Assembly: GCF_964204645.1 (NCBI RefSeq)
Contig: NC_134033.1
Location: 10,685,155-10,749,154 of the forward strand
Source of the DNA: Tubulanus polymorphus
Lineage: Eukaryota; Nemertea; Palaeonemertea; Tubulaniformes; Tubulanidae
Length of the DNA stretch: 64,000 nucleotides
Reading direction: 5' to 3'
How positions within the stretch are numbered: the stretch's first letter is position 1; each line of letters opens with the position of its first letter. Shown here piece after piece: positions 47,057 through 59,419 of the stretch. The notes beneath the pieces were generated by a model. That model was given only the letters and a program-made list of their open reading frames with translations, had not been told where the DNA came from and ran no database searches. A program made the position numbers and the translations under genes.

Positions 47057-48261
47057 ATGCCGAAGCGTAAATTCGGCGAAGACGACGACCGCGTCTGTGA
47101 TCAGACTGTACCGTTACCGATACAAACATTTCTCTGGGGTCAAACCAGGTAATCGTTTTGAGAATTGATTTATGTATAATATAGCGCGCAATGAGTATGA
47201 AATATATTTGCAACTTTTTAAGATTTAAAAAGGTATTAGAATTGTTTGAAATAGATCGGTTAACCAGGAAGGAAGGGTCGTGGAAGAAAGGGCGCTCGCG
47301 CATCCACCGCACCGGGTCAAAAAGACAAAACGAGTCTGTTGTTAACGAATCGTTGGTGGTGAAAGCTTTCATGAGCTTGGTTATATTCGTGTGGGCTTAG
47401 TGAAAATATTTGATTGTGAAACATAAACCACAGACTCGGGTTAGACTACCGACGGACTAGGTTTCTTGTGGCTTACTGAATGTATTTGTATCCCGTAGTA
47501 GTGTTGAAATATCACCACGCAGAGCTCTGTATACTATAACTAGGCCTAGATATTGTACACTGAAGCCGCATGATTCGCATGTATCAAAGTAGGTCATTTT
47601 TAACTCTGCTGCGCTATTAAGAGCGAAACCGCAGGGATTTGTCACTATTGGTAGTGAATGAATAAAACCACTATCAATGACCAACCCCAGTAAACCCTAT
47701 ATGATAAAAAAATGTTGTTTTTTTTTTATTATACATGGATACTGGGGTTGGATATTGAGTGGGTGTGTATTTAGATGAGGTGGAACTTATTTGAGCTGGT
47801 GATTGCGAGCGCGTATTTCATACCGATTCTGACCTGCGAGCGAAACCAACATCATCCTCAACATTGATTCAGGGTTCTTTTCACTGTCAAAAACAATTCC
47901 AGAAAAATCATTTTGCCCAAAAAAGGTCACATCCAGTAGAGTATCCTCGTCAGAGCCCAATTCCAAACGACTATGGACAGCACATAGTTTTTGAAAAAAA
48001 TCTTAACCTGTTTTAAGTAAATAAAAAAGACTGATTTAGAAGATTGATTTTTCCCCGTCAAAAACAACCCCTGGAAATTTATAGTTGCCCAGAAATTTTT
48101 ATTGGTTTTTAAACAAATAGTTTTTTTTTGTTGAACCTATTACAGTTCAAAGTGTCAGACAATCCTGAGGATATCATTCATTTAACTTCTTTTTCAGTCC
48201 ATTTATCAGGCCCAAATTAGGCAAATTGAAGTTAGGCAAGCTATGCGAGGCATCGTGTCTG
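47057..48261 (+). CDS. unc80: UNC80 N-terminus (first two coding exons)
   Basis: UNC80 is the very large scaffold that, with UNC79, supports the NALCN sodium-leak channel and so sets neuronal resting excitability. Exon 1 (47,057-47,148) starts MPKRKFGEDD and runs through VPLPIQTFLWGQT to a GTAATC donor. Exon 2 (48,198-48,261), after CTTCTTTTTCAG, joins in phase 2 and gives SPFIRPKLGK...LCEASCL before GTAAGT. The VPLPIQTFLWxQTSxFxRPKLGK...EASC string is the conserved N-terminus of animal UNC80. Between RPKLGK and CEASC this copy has LKLGKL, a few residues longer than I expect, as if KLGKL were duplicated. No later exon is visible up to 64,000, so the following intron is at least 15.7 kb. The assignment is confident although only 52 codons are present. 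Confidence 0.88.
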
Positions 48262-48294
48262 GTAAGTAGAATTTACAACGCCTTATTCTATATT

Positions 48295-48560
48295 TTGGGA
48301 TCCCGACGCCTACCGACTAGTCGTAAGCCGTATCCGGCTAGTTGCCCATGTTCTACTCCGGCCTACGGTAGGCGGACAGTTGCTTTCAATCGCAACCGAC
48401 ATAAGCTGAAAAGTAACTGGGAGGATCTCGTATCCCGCTAGTCGACCTCAGTTGCTGCGAATCGGAGCGCAGTCGACATAAGCTGGGCTGCGATTGCAGT
48501 TGCTCACGGTTGATCCGGTAGGCGTCGCATTGCTTGTCGACATAAGCCAGCCTTTAGATG
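48295..48560. mobile_element. Second locus of the GTCGCAA-type inverted-repeat family
   Basis: CTAGTCGTAAGCCG, CAATCGCAACCGACATAAGC, GCAGTCGACATAAGC and GTCGCATTGCTTGTCGACATAAGCC modules occur in both orientations, similar to the modules at 33.6-34.2 kb. It lies in UNC80 intron 2, right after exon 2. Confidence 0.55.
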
Positions 48561-48785
48561 GAAAATGATGCCGATAATCCCCGATTCGTTTTAAGTTTCT
48601 GGGGGGGGGCATTGTTGTGTACCACAGACAGCGTCTCTTTAGTATTGAAAGGGCCATGACGATAAAACCAGCCCAATTTCTACTTGATAAAGATTATCAC
48701 GCGCAGTTAAACAAACACATAATCATAATGGAATTAAACGATACACTTTATTTACAAACTCCACGTAGGAAAGTACGGGGTTAAT

Positions 48786-48931
48786 TTAGCTTTCCGTTGC
48801 TGATTCAGCAGGCCCTGGAGTGAACTTGATTAAAAACTCGACAGAACGAAGTACATCCATTTCGCTGTGCAGTGTCCTCTTGTACGTAAACAGTGACTTT
48901 GCCATGCGCCCGACAGGACGTACGCTCGGAC
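48786..48931 (-). other. Possible terminal coding exon, minus strand
   Basis: After CAATTTTTCCAAAAATAG a 146-base stretch reads PSVRPVGRMAKSLFTYKRTL then HSEMDVLRSVEFLIKFTPGP, ending at a TAA. An AATAAA lies about 35 bases past the stop, at 48,747-48,752 on the plus strand. A clean acceptor, a coherent non-repetitive peptide and a poly(A) signal suggest a 3' terminal exon of a gene running leftwards inside the UNC80 intron, or a relic of one. I do not recognise the family, and no upstream exon was found. Confidence 0.35.
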
Positions 48932-49079
48932 CTATTTTTGGAAAAATTGAAAAATACGAACTTCATTAAAACGCCCAAAAAGCCAGATGGGGGGGAGTTG
49001 ACGTAAGATCTTTGAATAAAACATGAATCTCGATTTTTACCAGTGCTAGTAGCGCTAGTCCCAAAAAAATTTTGACCCC

Positions 49080-49850
<771 letters not shown>

Positions 49851-49859
49851 TATATTAAT

Positions 49860-50430
49860 TATATTTTTACGTGGTATTTATTTACAAGTCTATGATCTAA
49901 AAACTTTGCGATCTTTAAGAAAATCGGTTCGTTAGAATTGATAAAGGCCAAATGCGAAGTGTCTAGGTTTTAGATTTACGACGTTATGTAATTCTTAGGT
50001 CATCTCCGAGTTTACGGTATCCAAGAAAATGAGTTTCATTGGGTTACAGTTGATTGAGATCAAAATCTGAAATGAATCTGAAATACACTTGCACATGATG
50101 ATGAGTGCTAAAAGTACTGTATTATAGTACTATAGGGGTTTATACAGTACGCACTACAGATCTACCACGCAGCTGTTGGCTGTATACACCAGACCACATC
50201 GCATCTCAACCCCTGAACTACAAATATTAACATCTGCATCATAAAACATTCTACTATCAGGTCGTAACATCTAATAAACGGATAGAACAGATTCTTCCGC
50301 GCCGATGATGATATTTTTAATCCGTCAATAATTTGTTTGTAATTGATTTAGAGCACTGCAGCGATAGTTTTGAGTTGATTGATGTTATCAATTTCAAGTA
50401 ACAGGGGGTTTGAGCAGTTTTAATTATCAG
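49860..50430. other. No gene seen
   Basis: AT-rich unique sequence without supported features. Confidence 0.4.
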
Positions 50431-50439
50431 GTTAATCGA

Positions 50440-50720
50440 TCCGTTTCAATTGACCTGTTTCAATCTGTTTGGTAGGACCTGTGTCAGTTGACCTGTTTGA
50501 AATGACCTGTTTCAATTCAACTGTTTGAAATAACCTGTTTCAATTGACCTGTTTGATAGGACCTATTTGGTTGACCTGTTTGAGTTGACCTATTCGAGTT
50601 GACCTGATTGAGCTGACTTGATTTGACCTATTCGAGTTGACCTGTTTGAGCTGACCTGTTTCAGTTGACCCTTTTTGAGTTGACCTGTCCGAGCTGATCT
50701 CATTTTAACTCTCCGTCTGA
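50440..50720 (+). repeat. TTGACCTGTTT(G/C)A minisatellite
   Basis: About 22 units of roughly 12 bases (GAGTTGACCTGTTTGA, CAATTGACCTGTTT), strongly diverged. Confidence 0.8.
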
Positions 50721-50945
50721 GTTAACTGTAACTCACGACTGTGCAACTGGATCTTGAGTTCATGGTTAACTCTCAACTCACAACTATGCAACTGGATGTT
50801 GAGTTCACGGTTAACTCTAAACTCACAACTGTGGAAATCGACCCTGGATCCAGAGTTCACAGTTAACTCTCAACTCACAACTGTGCAACTGGATCCTCAG
50901 TTAACAGTTAACACTTAACTCAAAACTGCAACTGGATTGAGAAGC
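50712..50945 (+). repeat. CAACTCACAACTGTGCAACTGG repeat
   Basis: Four units of about 55-60 bases with GTTAACTCTCAACTCACAACTGTGCAACTGGATCCTGAGTTCA. A single related unit lies at about 20,600-20,665. Confidence 0.8.
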
Positions 50946-51259
50946 TGTGTTATTTACGGGTCGAATGAGTGCGTTCCACTTTAGTGCGATATTTTCAATC
51001 GACGAAATTTAGCAAGGATTGATTTATTTCAGGACGTCGTTTTCTGTGTTGAATATTAATGATTTTTTTGTGAAAACGAATCATCCTTAACAGCGGTTTA
51101 TCCGAACCTGTTTTCAGCCGTTGATAAAAGCGAAAACAAATATTTTGATTTGTTGAAGAAATACGCGCGTTTTTTTGTCAAAATATGCCGTCAGTAGTTT
51201 TAAATGTCAAAGTTTGCTTCGCGAATAATATGAATTCATACCAATTATAAGGGATGGGT

Positions 51260-51700
51260 TTTTACCCTACAGGGACTATAGTATTTAAGTTCATCGTTTT
51301 ATTTCTTGATTTTGTCTGAACCAAATATAGAGATGGGTTTTATACCTTTTTAGGGGATTTTACCAATTGTAGGGAAGGGTTTTGTACCTTTTTAAAGGGA
51401 TTTTAAACCAAATTATGGGGAAGGGTTTTATACCTTGTTGTTAGGGATTATAAACCAATTATAGGGAAGGGTTTTATACCTTTTTAGGAATTTAGGGAAG
51501 GGTTTTATACGGATTTTAAACCAATTATAGGGAAGGGTTTTATGCGTTTTTTAGGGATTTTAAACCAATTATAGGGAAGGGCTTTATACCTTTTTTTAGT
51601 TATTTAAACCAATTATAGGGAAGGGTTTTATCCCTTGTTTTTAGGCATTTTAAACCAATCATAGGGAATGGTGTATACCTTTCATAGGGAGGCGTTTTAA
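51260..51700 (+). repeat. About 46-bp minisatellite (ACCAATTATAGGGAAGGGTTTTATACC)
   Basis: About nine units with ACCAATTATAGGGAAGGGTTTTATACCTTTTT(T)AGGGATTTTAA; edge units are diverged. Confidence 0.85.
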
Positions 51701-52079
51701 ATAACAAAATTCTTGTAGAACCATGGACTAAGAGTCCATGGTAGAACATAGAAAATTCTTCATATTTTCAAATGATTCGAAACCAAGCAGATGGATGCAT
51801 GTAACTGCAGGTCAGCCAAACTGCCAGCCACCCAGTCAGGCTCTTATACTGAATGGAGTCTAGGGTTTTATAGATTTTCTCATCTATAAAAAGATGATGT
51901 TTCTATATTTATATTTGACTGAAATGTCGGCGCAAACGATTTTCGTGTTTATTTCTGGAACTCGTGAAAAAACTAACATCAAAACATCAATTTATCGATG
52001 TCATAATTTTCCTTTAAGCGCCTTATTATTTTGCTCTGATGCAAGCAGATATCTGTCATAAGAAAGGCCTGAACTATAA

Positions 52080-52735
52080 GTTCTGTCGTAAATCTAACAA
52101 CTTGAGACCAGTCTAAGCTTATTTTAGTTCTATAACCAATCTAACAAATTGAATACCAGTCTAAGCTCATTTTGGTTCTATAACCAATCTAACAAATTGG
52201 AGACCAGTCTAAGCTCATTTTGGTTCTATAACCAATCTAACATATTGAAGACCAGTCTAAGCTCATTTCGGTTCTATAACCAATCTAACAAATTTAAGAC
52301 CAGTCTAAGCTCATTTTGGTTCTATAACCAATCTAACATATTGAAGACCAGTCTAAGCTCATTTCGGTTCTATAACCAATCTAACAAATTTAAGACCAGT
52401 CTAAGCTCATTTTGGTTCTATAACCAATCTAACAAATTTAAGACCAGTCTAAGCTCATTTTGGTTCTATAACCAATCTAACAAATTTAAGACCAGTCTAA
52501 GCTCATTTTGGTTCTATAGCCAGTCATCTAACAACTTAAAACCAGTCTAAGCTCGTTTGGTTCAATAACCAATCTTACAAATTGAACACCAGTCTTAGCA
52601 CATTTTGATTCTATAGCTAGTCATCTAACATCTTAAAACCAGTCTAAGCTCGTTTGGTTCTATAACCAATCTGACAACTTAAGACCAGTCCGAGCTTATT
52701 TTGGTTTGAGTCGATCTAACCCGGTCTTACTTATA
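52080..52735 (+). repeat. Largest, most uniform array of the GACCAGTCTAAG repeat
   Basis: About 13 units; those between 52,140 and 52,515 are nearly identical and exactly 48 bp, so one frame stays open as a TSLSSFWFYNQSNKFK repeat (133 residues). The protein-like frame is a consequence of the 48-bp period. The uniformity points to recent amplification at this locus compared with the others. Confidence 0.9.
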
Positions 52736-52739
52736 TTTA

Positions 52740-53100
52740 ACACCACAACTGCGCATTACGAACTGAAAACCTTGCGCGGTTAGATTGTGCGATCAAAAGC
52801 TGAAAGTAGAATTGATAATTTCTGCCACTGGCTCGACTCCGGATTGAGCGTTACTGTGTGTGTACGTGTGTGTAATGTGACTGTATAATTAATCATTTGA
52901 AGATAAATGTAGATGCACATGTTATACTGCATTGTAACTCCATAATACCCCCTCGCAGCATTGTGACCTTACACCGAGATCAACTTGTAGTTATTGTATT
53001 CAATCGTCAATCGGGGAACAGTTGCGCGTTGACATTTCTTAGATTTAATATCGGTCGTCAATAGAGTTAACTCGGAAATTAAGCTTAAATTTTCTGTAAT
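52740..53100. other. No gene seen
   Basis: Unique AT-rich sequence without a supported feature. Confidence 0.4.
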
Positions 53101-53105
53101 TTTTG

Positions 53106-53715
53106 CGGAGGAAAAAGCCTTGATACTTCAGCAGCCACGACGTCAAACATTCAACAATAAATGCAGCCCTCTGAGAATCAGTCGCTCCTAATAAAAAGTA
53201 AAAAATATCAGCTGCCCCTACCGGAAATTGGAGATTACACGAAAATTGAGTTTAATTTTTTTTGGTGGGATCGAAAGCCTTGCTACTTCAGCGGCCATGA
53301 TGTCATACACTTAACAACGAATGCGGCCCTCTGAGAATCAGCTGCCCCTTATTAAGAATAAGAAATTAGCAGCTGCCCCTATACTGGAATATTGGAGATT
53401 ACAGGATAATTGAGCTTGCTTTTTATTGGGGGGGGGGGATCGAAAGCCTTGCTACTTCAACAGCCACAATGTCATACACTTAACAATAAAATGCAGCCCT
53501 CTGAGAATCAGCCGCTCCTAATGAAAAGTAAAAAATATCAGCTGCCCCTACCGGAAATTGGAGATTACAGGAAAATTGAGTTTAATTTTTTTTTGGGGGG
53601 GGGGATCGAAAGCCTTGCTACTTCAACAGCCACAATGTTATACACTTAACAATAAATGCAGCCCTCTGAGAATCAATGACCCCTAATAAAAAATATTTAA
53701 GACCTTTATCAGGTA
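53106..53715 (+). repeat. About 165-175-bp tandem repeat, 3.7 copies
   Basis: Units contain GATCGAAAGCCTTGCTACTTCA(A/G)C(A/G)GCCAC, ACAATAAATGCAGCCCTCTGAGAATCAG, AAAAAATATCAGCTGCCCCTACCGGAAATTGGAGATTAC and end in a T-run followed by a G-run. Starts are near 53,110, 53,272, 53,438 and 53,604. Confidence 0.85.
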
Positions 53716-54124
53716 TGTAGTATCAAAACTGACTGAGCTAGGGCACCCGGTATGCTCTCAAGTCACGTTGAAATAGACATATAGTAATATAGTTGTGTGA
53801 TCGGCAGAATTTACAGAAATTTTTGTTCGAATTAATCTACGACGTCGGTCGCCTTTTAGAAACTTGAATCTCGATCGTGAAAAATCTCGCTGCAAATCCC
53901 GGCTTTGATAAATCCTCGGCAGAATTCTCGCGATGTTTAGTTTTTCGGAGCCGGATTAATTCTTTACGCGACTACGGCGCCGAGGCGTAACGAGGATTAG
54001 AACGTGTATAGTCGTGTTCGACTCCTCGCGAGGCTCAAACGCTCGAGTAAATTTACTGCGTTTAATTACGGTGTCGAGTTTGTGCGGGATGAATTTAATT
54101 CCGGTATAAAAGTAAAAAGTTGTT

Positions 54125-54325
54125 TCTGCTACCGCTGGTGCTGGTGCTGTTGCTGTTGCTGGTACTGTTACTGCTGTTGGCATTGGTACTGCTGGTGGTA
54201 GTGCTGCTGCTACTGATACTGATGCTGGCGCTGGCGCTGCTGGTGCTGCTGCTGCTGCTGCTGCTGGTGCTGGCGCTGCTTCTGCTGGTGCTGCTGCTAC
54301 TGCTGCTGGTGTTGCTGGTGATAAA
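54125..54325 (+). repeat. CTG/TGCTGG triplet-rich tract
   Basis: Interrupted (CTG)n with GGTGCTG and TACTG variants. It opens L/V-rich and S/T/A-rich frames of 75-121 residues on both strands, which are repeat products. Confidence 0.9.
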
Positions 54326-54929
54326 TGCAGTTGAAATTGAACTCATAAAGTTTCATTACGCGTTGAGAATAGATTTCTATAAATCATCGTGTGATTCTGT
54401 CTTTATCTGTGCATCAGTCACCAGCTACAGCGGGAGACAGAGAGAGAGAGAGGAGTGCGTAAATAGACTACTGAGAAGAGAGTAAGAGAGAGGAGAGGGA
54501 GAGATGAGAGACAGGTAAAGGAGGAAAAGTGATTGAAATGGAGCAAGGAGCTTGGAAAAATTGTTTCTCGGAAAAAAGTTTAAAATTTGAATTATTTTCA
54601 TTTCATTGAATGAGTTTTTAGTCAAACGAGTCGAAGAAGTCGGTATCATCATCATCATCGTCACTTTTCTCGTCGTCTCTGTCATCCTTCTCGCTCTAGT
54701 ATCAGTGACGGTGTTTGTAAATAGCGTTAATTCGTAGTCGTTGAGAGTATATCTCTCTCGCGTCGGGAGAGCGGGAGCAGGAGCAGGAGGAGGAGGACGG
54801 CCAGGAAATGACGGGTGTTAAAGTAGCACTGATTCAGATCCAGTTTCCATAGCGACTGAATGCTGAAGATTCGGCGCGTTGACACTTTTCGTTCTCCAGT
54901 CCGGATGCGTCGGTGGGGGGAACTGATCC

Positions 54930-55270
54930 GCCCTCTCCCCATCTCTCATCCTCCCCCTCATTCTCCTCTCCGTCTCACCCTCCCCTCTCCCTATCTCCCC
55001 TTATTCCCTCTCAGTCTCACCCTCTCCTCCCTACCTCTCTCACCCTCTCTCCCTCCTCACCTTCTCTCCACCTCTCTCATTTCCCCTCTTTCCCTATCTC
55101 CCTCACCCTCTACTTCTTTCACCCTCTCTACCTCTTCTAGCCTCTCTATCTCTCTCACCCTATCTCTACCTCTTTCATCCTCACTCTTTCCTCTCTTCTC
55201 TCACCCTCTCTCCCTCCCTCTCACCCTCTCTCTACCTCTCCCATTTTCCCTCTCTCCCTCACCCTTCGTA
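54930..55270 (+). repeat. CT-rich tract
   Basis: Pyrimidine-biased low complexity with CTCACCCTCTC and TCTACCTCTC motifs. The S/L/P ORFs are artefacts. Confidence 0.9.
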
Positions 55271-55279
55271 AGAATTTCC

Positions 55280-56740
55280 CCACCTCAGTGTTTAATGGTA
55301 CCTCAGAGGTGCTTCAAGCACTTGACTTTTTTCAGTGTTTCTGATAAGACCTTCGAGTCAGTTATTCGTTCAACTGCTTAAAGATGATGTTTGTAATGTT
55401 TGAGCCCCTTACTCCTTCCTATCCCCCGACCCCCTCTGATCTATAAAAGAACAGCAGGGGCCTACCCCTAACCCCCTCTGATCTATAAGATAGTGTACCT
55501 CGGTAGTGTCTCTCTCTCCTCTCTCCTGTACTCATTATTCTATAAGGATGAGTTGTCAGTCTCTGTATTTATTCTAGGTAAATGTTTGCTCTCTGTATTT
55601 GTCTGATTATAGCTTCCGCTCATTTATTCAGCCCTCACTATCCAGGGCTGCAAGAAGGCTTGTGTTACATTTTAATGAATTCTGAGCATGGGGGTCTGTA
55701 TGGCTTGCTGGTTGGAGTGGGGTCTGTATAGCCTGCTAGTTGGAGTGAGGTCTGCTGGTTGGAGCAGGGTCTGTAGAAGGGTTTCGGATGGTCCTATGTG
55801 TTATAGAAGTGATGTATTTGAGTAAAAGGGTTAGATACTGAGTATAATACAGTGCATTCAGTCATTCAGTCAGTAATAAAACGCCCCCTGACTCGAACAC
55901 ATTCCATTCTGTGAGCTGATCTCATCAGTATTAGACTGAACAGTTTTATCTCATACACAACACACACACACACATGTGTTAATCCCTTCACTGAAGGAAA
56001 GAGAAGAGAGAGAGGAAGAGGGAGGGAGAGGGAGGAAGCTGTGAGCAGTATTTAACACCGTGATGCTGGATAAAGAGCGTTCTATAAGCCACAATCTCTT
56101 CACTGTGTTATGTTATGTAGATGAAGCTAGAAACTTCTGCAAAAAATGTTTTGGTTGCGATGTAGAAAGAGAGAGAGAGAGGGATTTATGTGAAGGGAAG
56201 ATGCAACCTCCCCCTGCATCTTCCCTGTCCTCTCAATCTCCCTCCCTGTCCGTCCCCTTGCCTCCCCCTTCCTGCCTCTCTCCCTCTCTCTCGCTCCCCT
56301 CTCCCTACCTCGCTCCCCCTCTCTCTCCTTCCCTCCCTCCCTGGTCCCGCTCACCTCTCCAGGTCATCTCATTTCAATCTAGTTAGTAATGTAACAGTTT
56401 CACCCCGGAGCTAGTCGCGAGTGAACCTGGTACTCCAATCTATCCGAGCGACGTTCCGGCTAAATATCTATCCGACACGCGGAATAATCGATAAAATCAA
56501 TAATCAATCAAATGATGTCTTGATCGTAGCATTTCGGTTTAATGCGACGTGGGAATTTGATTCTCATTTCACGAGGATTGATGAAGACACTCGCTGGCTG
56601 GCTGCAGGCCGCCGGTTATACGCATATCCACGGCAATCTCACTCCAAACCGCCATCATTGTTGTCACGACGAACTTTTTTTCATTTCGAAGAATTCAAAT
56701 GTAAAACTTCAATATGAAGATACCGGTTTAAATGTATAAT
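55280..56740. other. No gene recognised
   Basis: Includes a short GGTCTGTATGGCTTGCTGGTTGGAGTG repeat (55,690-55,785), a GA-rich stretch (55,995-56,040) and CT-rich low complexity (56,210-56,345). No supported ORF. Confidence 0.45.
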
Positions 56741-56754
56741 AATTATGTATATAG

Positions 56755-56966
56755 AGAGGGAGGGAGAGGGAGAGGGAGAGGGAGAGGGAGAGGGAGAGGG
56801 AGAGGGAGAGGGAGAGGGAGAGGGAGAGGGAGAGGGAGAGGGAGAGGGAGAGGGAGAGGGAGAGGGAGAGGGAGAGGGAGAGGGAGAGGGAGAGGGAGAG
56901 GGAGAGGGAGAGGGAGAGGGAGAGGGAGAGGGAGAGGGAGAGGGAGAGGGAGAGGGAGAGGGAGAC
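56755..56966 (+). repeat. (GGGAGA)n hexanucleotide repeat
   Basis: About 35 near-perfect GGGAGA units, purine-only on the plus strand. The GR/GE/SL frames on each strand are artefacts. The tract could form G-quadruplex or triplex structures. Confidence 0.95.
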
Positions 56967-57289
56967 CCCTCTTCTAGAGTAATTCCAGTATGAGTTTCGT
57001 ATCTCTGCAGATTGACATTGATATCGCACTGACAATAAACTTATACTATTCCCTGTAGGTTATGTGGCAGGGTTTAATTATTTTAATCCGAATATTTCAA
57101 CTATAATTTTGAAGAGTTTTGTCATTAATTTGCCTGATGCAGGGTTATGTACCCGGTACGCTGGAATCCGTTGTTTGTGTATCATGCGGTTTGTATGCGT
57201 GACAGGTGTAAGTGGGTTAATTGTATCAATATTATTATTTAATTATAACTAAAAATGTGTCATCTGTTATTGACTGAGAACTCGCAGAA

Positions 57290-57680
57290 TTTGATATGGA
57301 TATCTCGTATCAATTGATATTGAGATCGCATATAGTTTGATATGGAGATCGCATATAGTTTGATATTGAGCTATCATATAGTTTGAAGTTGAGATCTCAG
57401 ATTGATATTGAGATGTAGTATAGTTTGATATTGGGATCTCGTATAGTTTGATATTGGGATCGCTTATAGTTTGATACTGAGATCTCATAAAGTTTGATAC
57501 TGAGATTGCATATAGTTTGATACTCAGATCTCATATATAGTTTGATACTGCGATCACAGTTTTTAGATACTCAGATCTCATACTATACTGTTTGATACTG
57601 AGATCTCGGATAGTTTTTGATACTCAGATCTGTGATAGTTATTGATACTGAAGTCTCAGATAGTTTTTCATACTAAGATG
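57290..57680 (+). repeat. About 28-32-bp minisatellite (TAGTTTGATA(T/C)(T/G)GAGATC)
   Basis: About 13 units with GAGATCTCATATAGTTTGATACT, diverged. The minus ORF rich in Y/Q/I/S derives from it. Confidence 0.85.
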
Positions 57681-57689
57681 TAGTTGGAG

Positions 57690-58580
57690 AACTGTGATGT
57701 ATTCGTGGCGAAGTCTTATAAATGTAGATTGGCACCTCGGGAATTCAATGATTGCTATCAGACAATCACTGATTCTAACTCTGCTAATAACACCACTGCC
57801 TCCACTACTACTGCAGCTGCTGCTGCTGCTGTTTCTACAATTCATATTTCATATTCTGTCAAGTTCTCGGTATTTTATGTTCAGTTGCTGTATGTATAGA
57901 AACAGGTTCAATTGAAAGGAAATACCTTAGAAATACTGTCCGTATTTGCTGACCCCTACCCCTCAAGGCACTCACTGATTCACACAGCCCTGTATGTAAT
58001 CGTAATATGCAGCGTATTCGTTACTATTTTGCGCCTTAAATAAATGTTGAGAATGCGGTTTGAATGAGCATTGAATCATTGTAAAAATGTGCATACAATA
58101 ACAGATTAAATCTTAATATAAAGCGGAGAAATGGGTGAGGGAGGGGAGGGAAAGTGAGAGGGGGAGAGGAATAGAGATGAGAGGGCCATTTATATCATTA
58201 GAAACTACAGAATCTCGAATAGAGATGGCGATATTTCAGTAATCTTATTCAATATCTCAAATAGAGACAATGATATCTCATTCAATATCTCTAATTCAAA
58301 CTTTGCAATAATCGATTTTTGTTCTATTCCGATAAAAACCCCGGATTAAGTCCGATGAATTTATTACTGTTTCCATTAAGTTCGACTCGAATAACATTCG
58401 TCGATAAACTCTATAAGAAAAAAAATGATTCCAGTCGATAATCCTACAGAATCAATAGCTTGTACTGATCAAAGGATGAATTCTAAATATAGCTGCAAAG
58501 CAGCGATATAGGGTTTTCCGGATAGCTGCACTCTTTGCCTTCGCACGAAAAGAAATTATGCATTATTTGTTTATAATGAT
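57690..58580. other. No gene recognised
   Basis: AT-rich sequence with a short CTGCAGCTGCTGCTGCT patch near 57,805. No supported ORF. Confidence 0.4.
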
Positions 58581-58589
58581 AACGATATT

Positions 58590-58596
58590 AATGATA

Positions 58597-58631
<35 letters not shown>

Positions 58632-58640
58632 CATTATTGC
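58590..58640 (+). repeat. (TTA)n microsatellite
   Basis: About 14 uninterrupted or nearly uninterrupted TTA units. Confidence 0.9.
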
Positions 58641-58677
58641 TGGAAAGCGCTTTACATGATAACATTTCGAAGCAAAA

Positions 58678-58893
58678 CTATTTCCTGTATTGTAACTGCT
58701 TTAGATCGGTTTTGGAATTTAAGACCACTCTTTGACGGTTGAACTGAGTGTTGATATGGTCGTTGCAGCTATGGCAATTAACGATACGCTCGCAATCGAC
58801 CGACGCCATTTGACAGGTGATAATCACGATAAACGACGTGAATAATGACAGGATAATCCAGGAGTAACACGACGACACGTCGTCGCCGTACTT
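58678..58893 (-). other. Possible terminal exon with membrane segment and Cys-rich tail
   Basis: After ATTAGCTGTTTAG on the minus strand, a 71-codon frame reads KYGDDVSSCY, then a hydrophobic stretch WIILSLFTSFIVIITC, then VDCERIVNCHSCNDH and a polar tail to a TAG. Codon third positions favour C and G, unlike the surroundings. No ATG begins the frame (only GTG and an internal ATG after the hydrophobic segment), so it would be a downstream exon. I do not recognise the family, and no partner exon was found. Confidence 0.35.
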
Positions 58894-59297
58894 CTAAACA
58901 GCTAATCCCGGAATAAATGGTTCACCGGTCAGTTGGTCAGTATAGAAAGAGGAGCGTTTGCGGATAGAAAGTGCCGTAGGTGCGTCGGAGGACGGGAGAG
59001 ACGGTGTTTCTACGGTAGCTGCAGGGTTTCCAATCTCTCAATCTTCCTCACAGATATTCCATCCTGTTATTACGTTAATTCCTGTCAGCAGTGACGACGG
59101 AGACGATGCATATTGCTGTTGCTGCTGCTGCTGTTGCTGTCTTTATACCCAATTACAGAAAGTTTATGTCATTCTCAAAGTTGAAGACGTACAGCGAGTC
59201 CCTCGGGGGCAGATGCAGTAAGTGTGGGGGAGACGAAGTGGTTGGGCTTCCATGTAAATTCAGCACACTCCAAACTTGCCGGGAGATAGATAGAGAT

Positions 59298-59299
<2 letters not shown>

Positions 59300-59372
<73 letters not shown>
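59300..59372. repeat. (TA)n microsatellite
   Basis: About 35 TA units, uninterrupted. Confidence 0.97.
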
Positions 59373-59377
<5 letters not shown>

Positions 59378-59419
59378 CACAACGTGGACATAGTGTTTCA
59401 TCAATGGTTAGCCGGGAGA

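Noticed and set aside
54095-54485. L/V-rich membrane-like ORF and S/T-rich antisense ORF
   Set aside because: Translation of an interrupted CTG repeat.
56421-56739. 98-residue plus ORF
   Set aside because: No domain, no codon bias, and an overlapping frame of equal quality.
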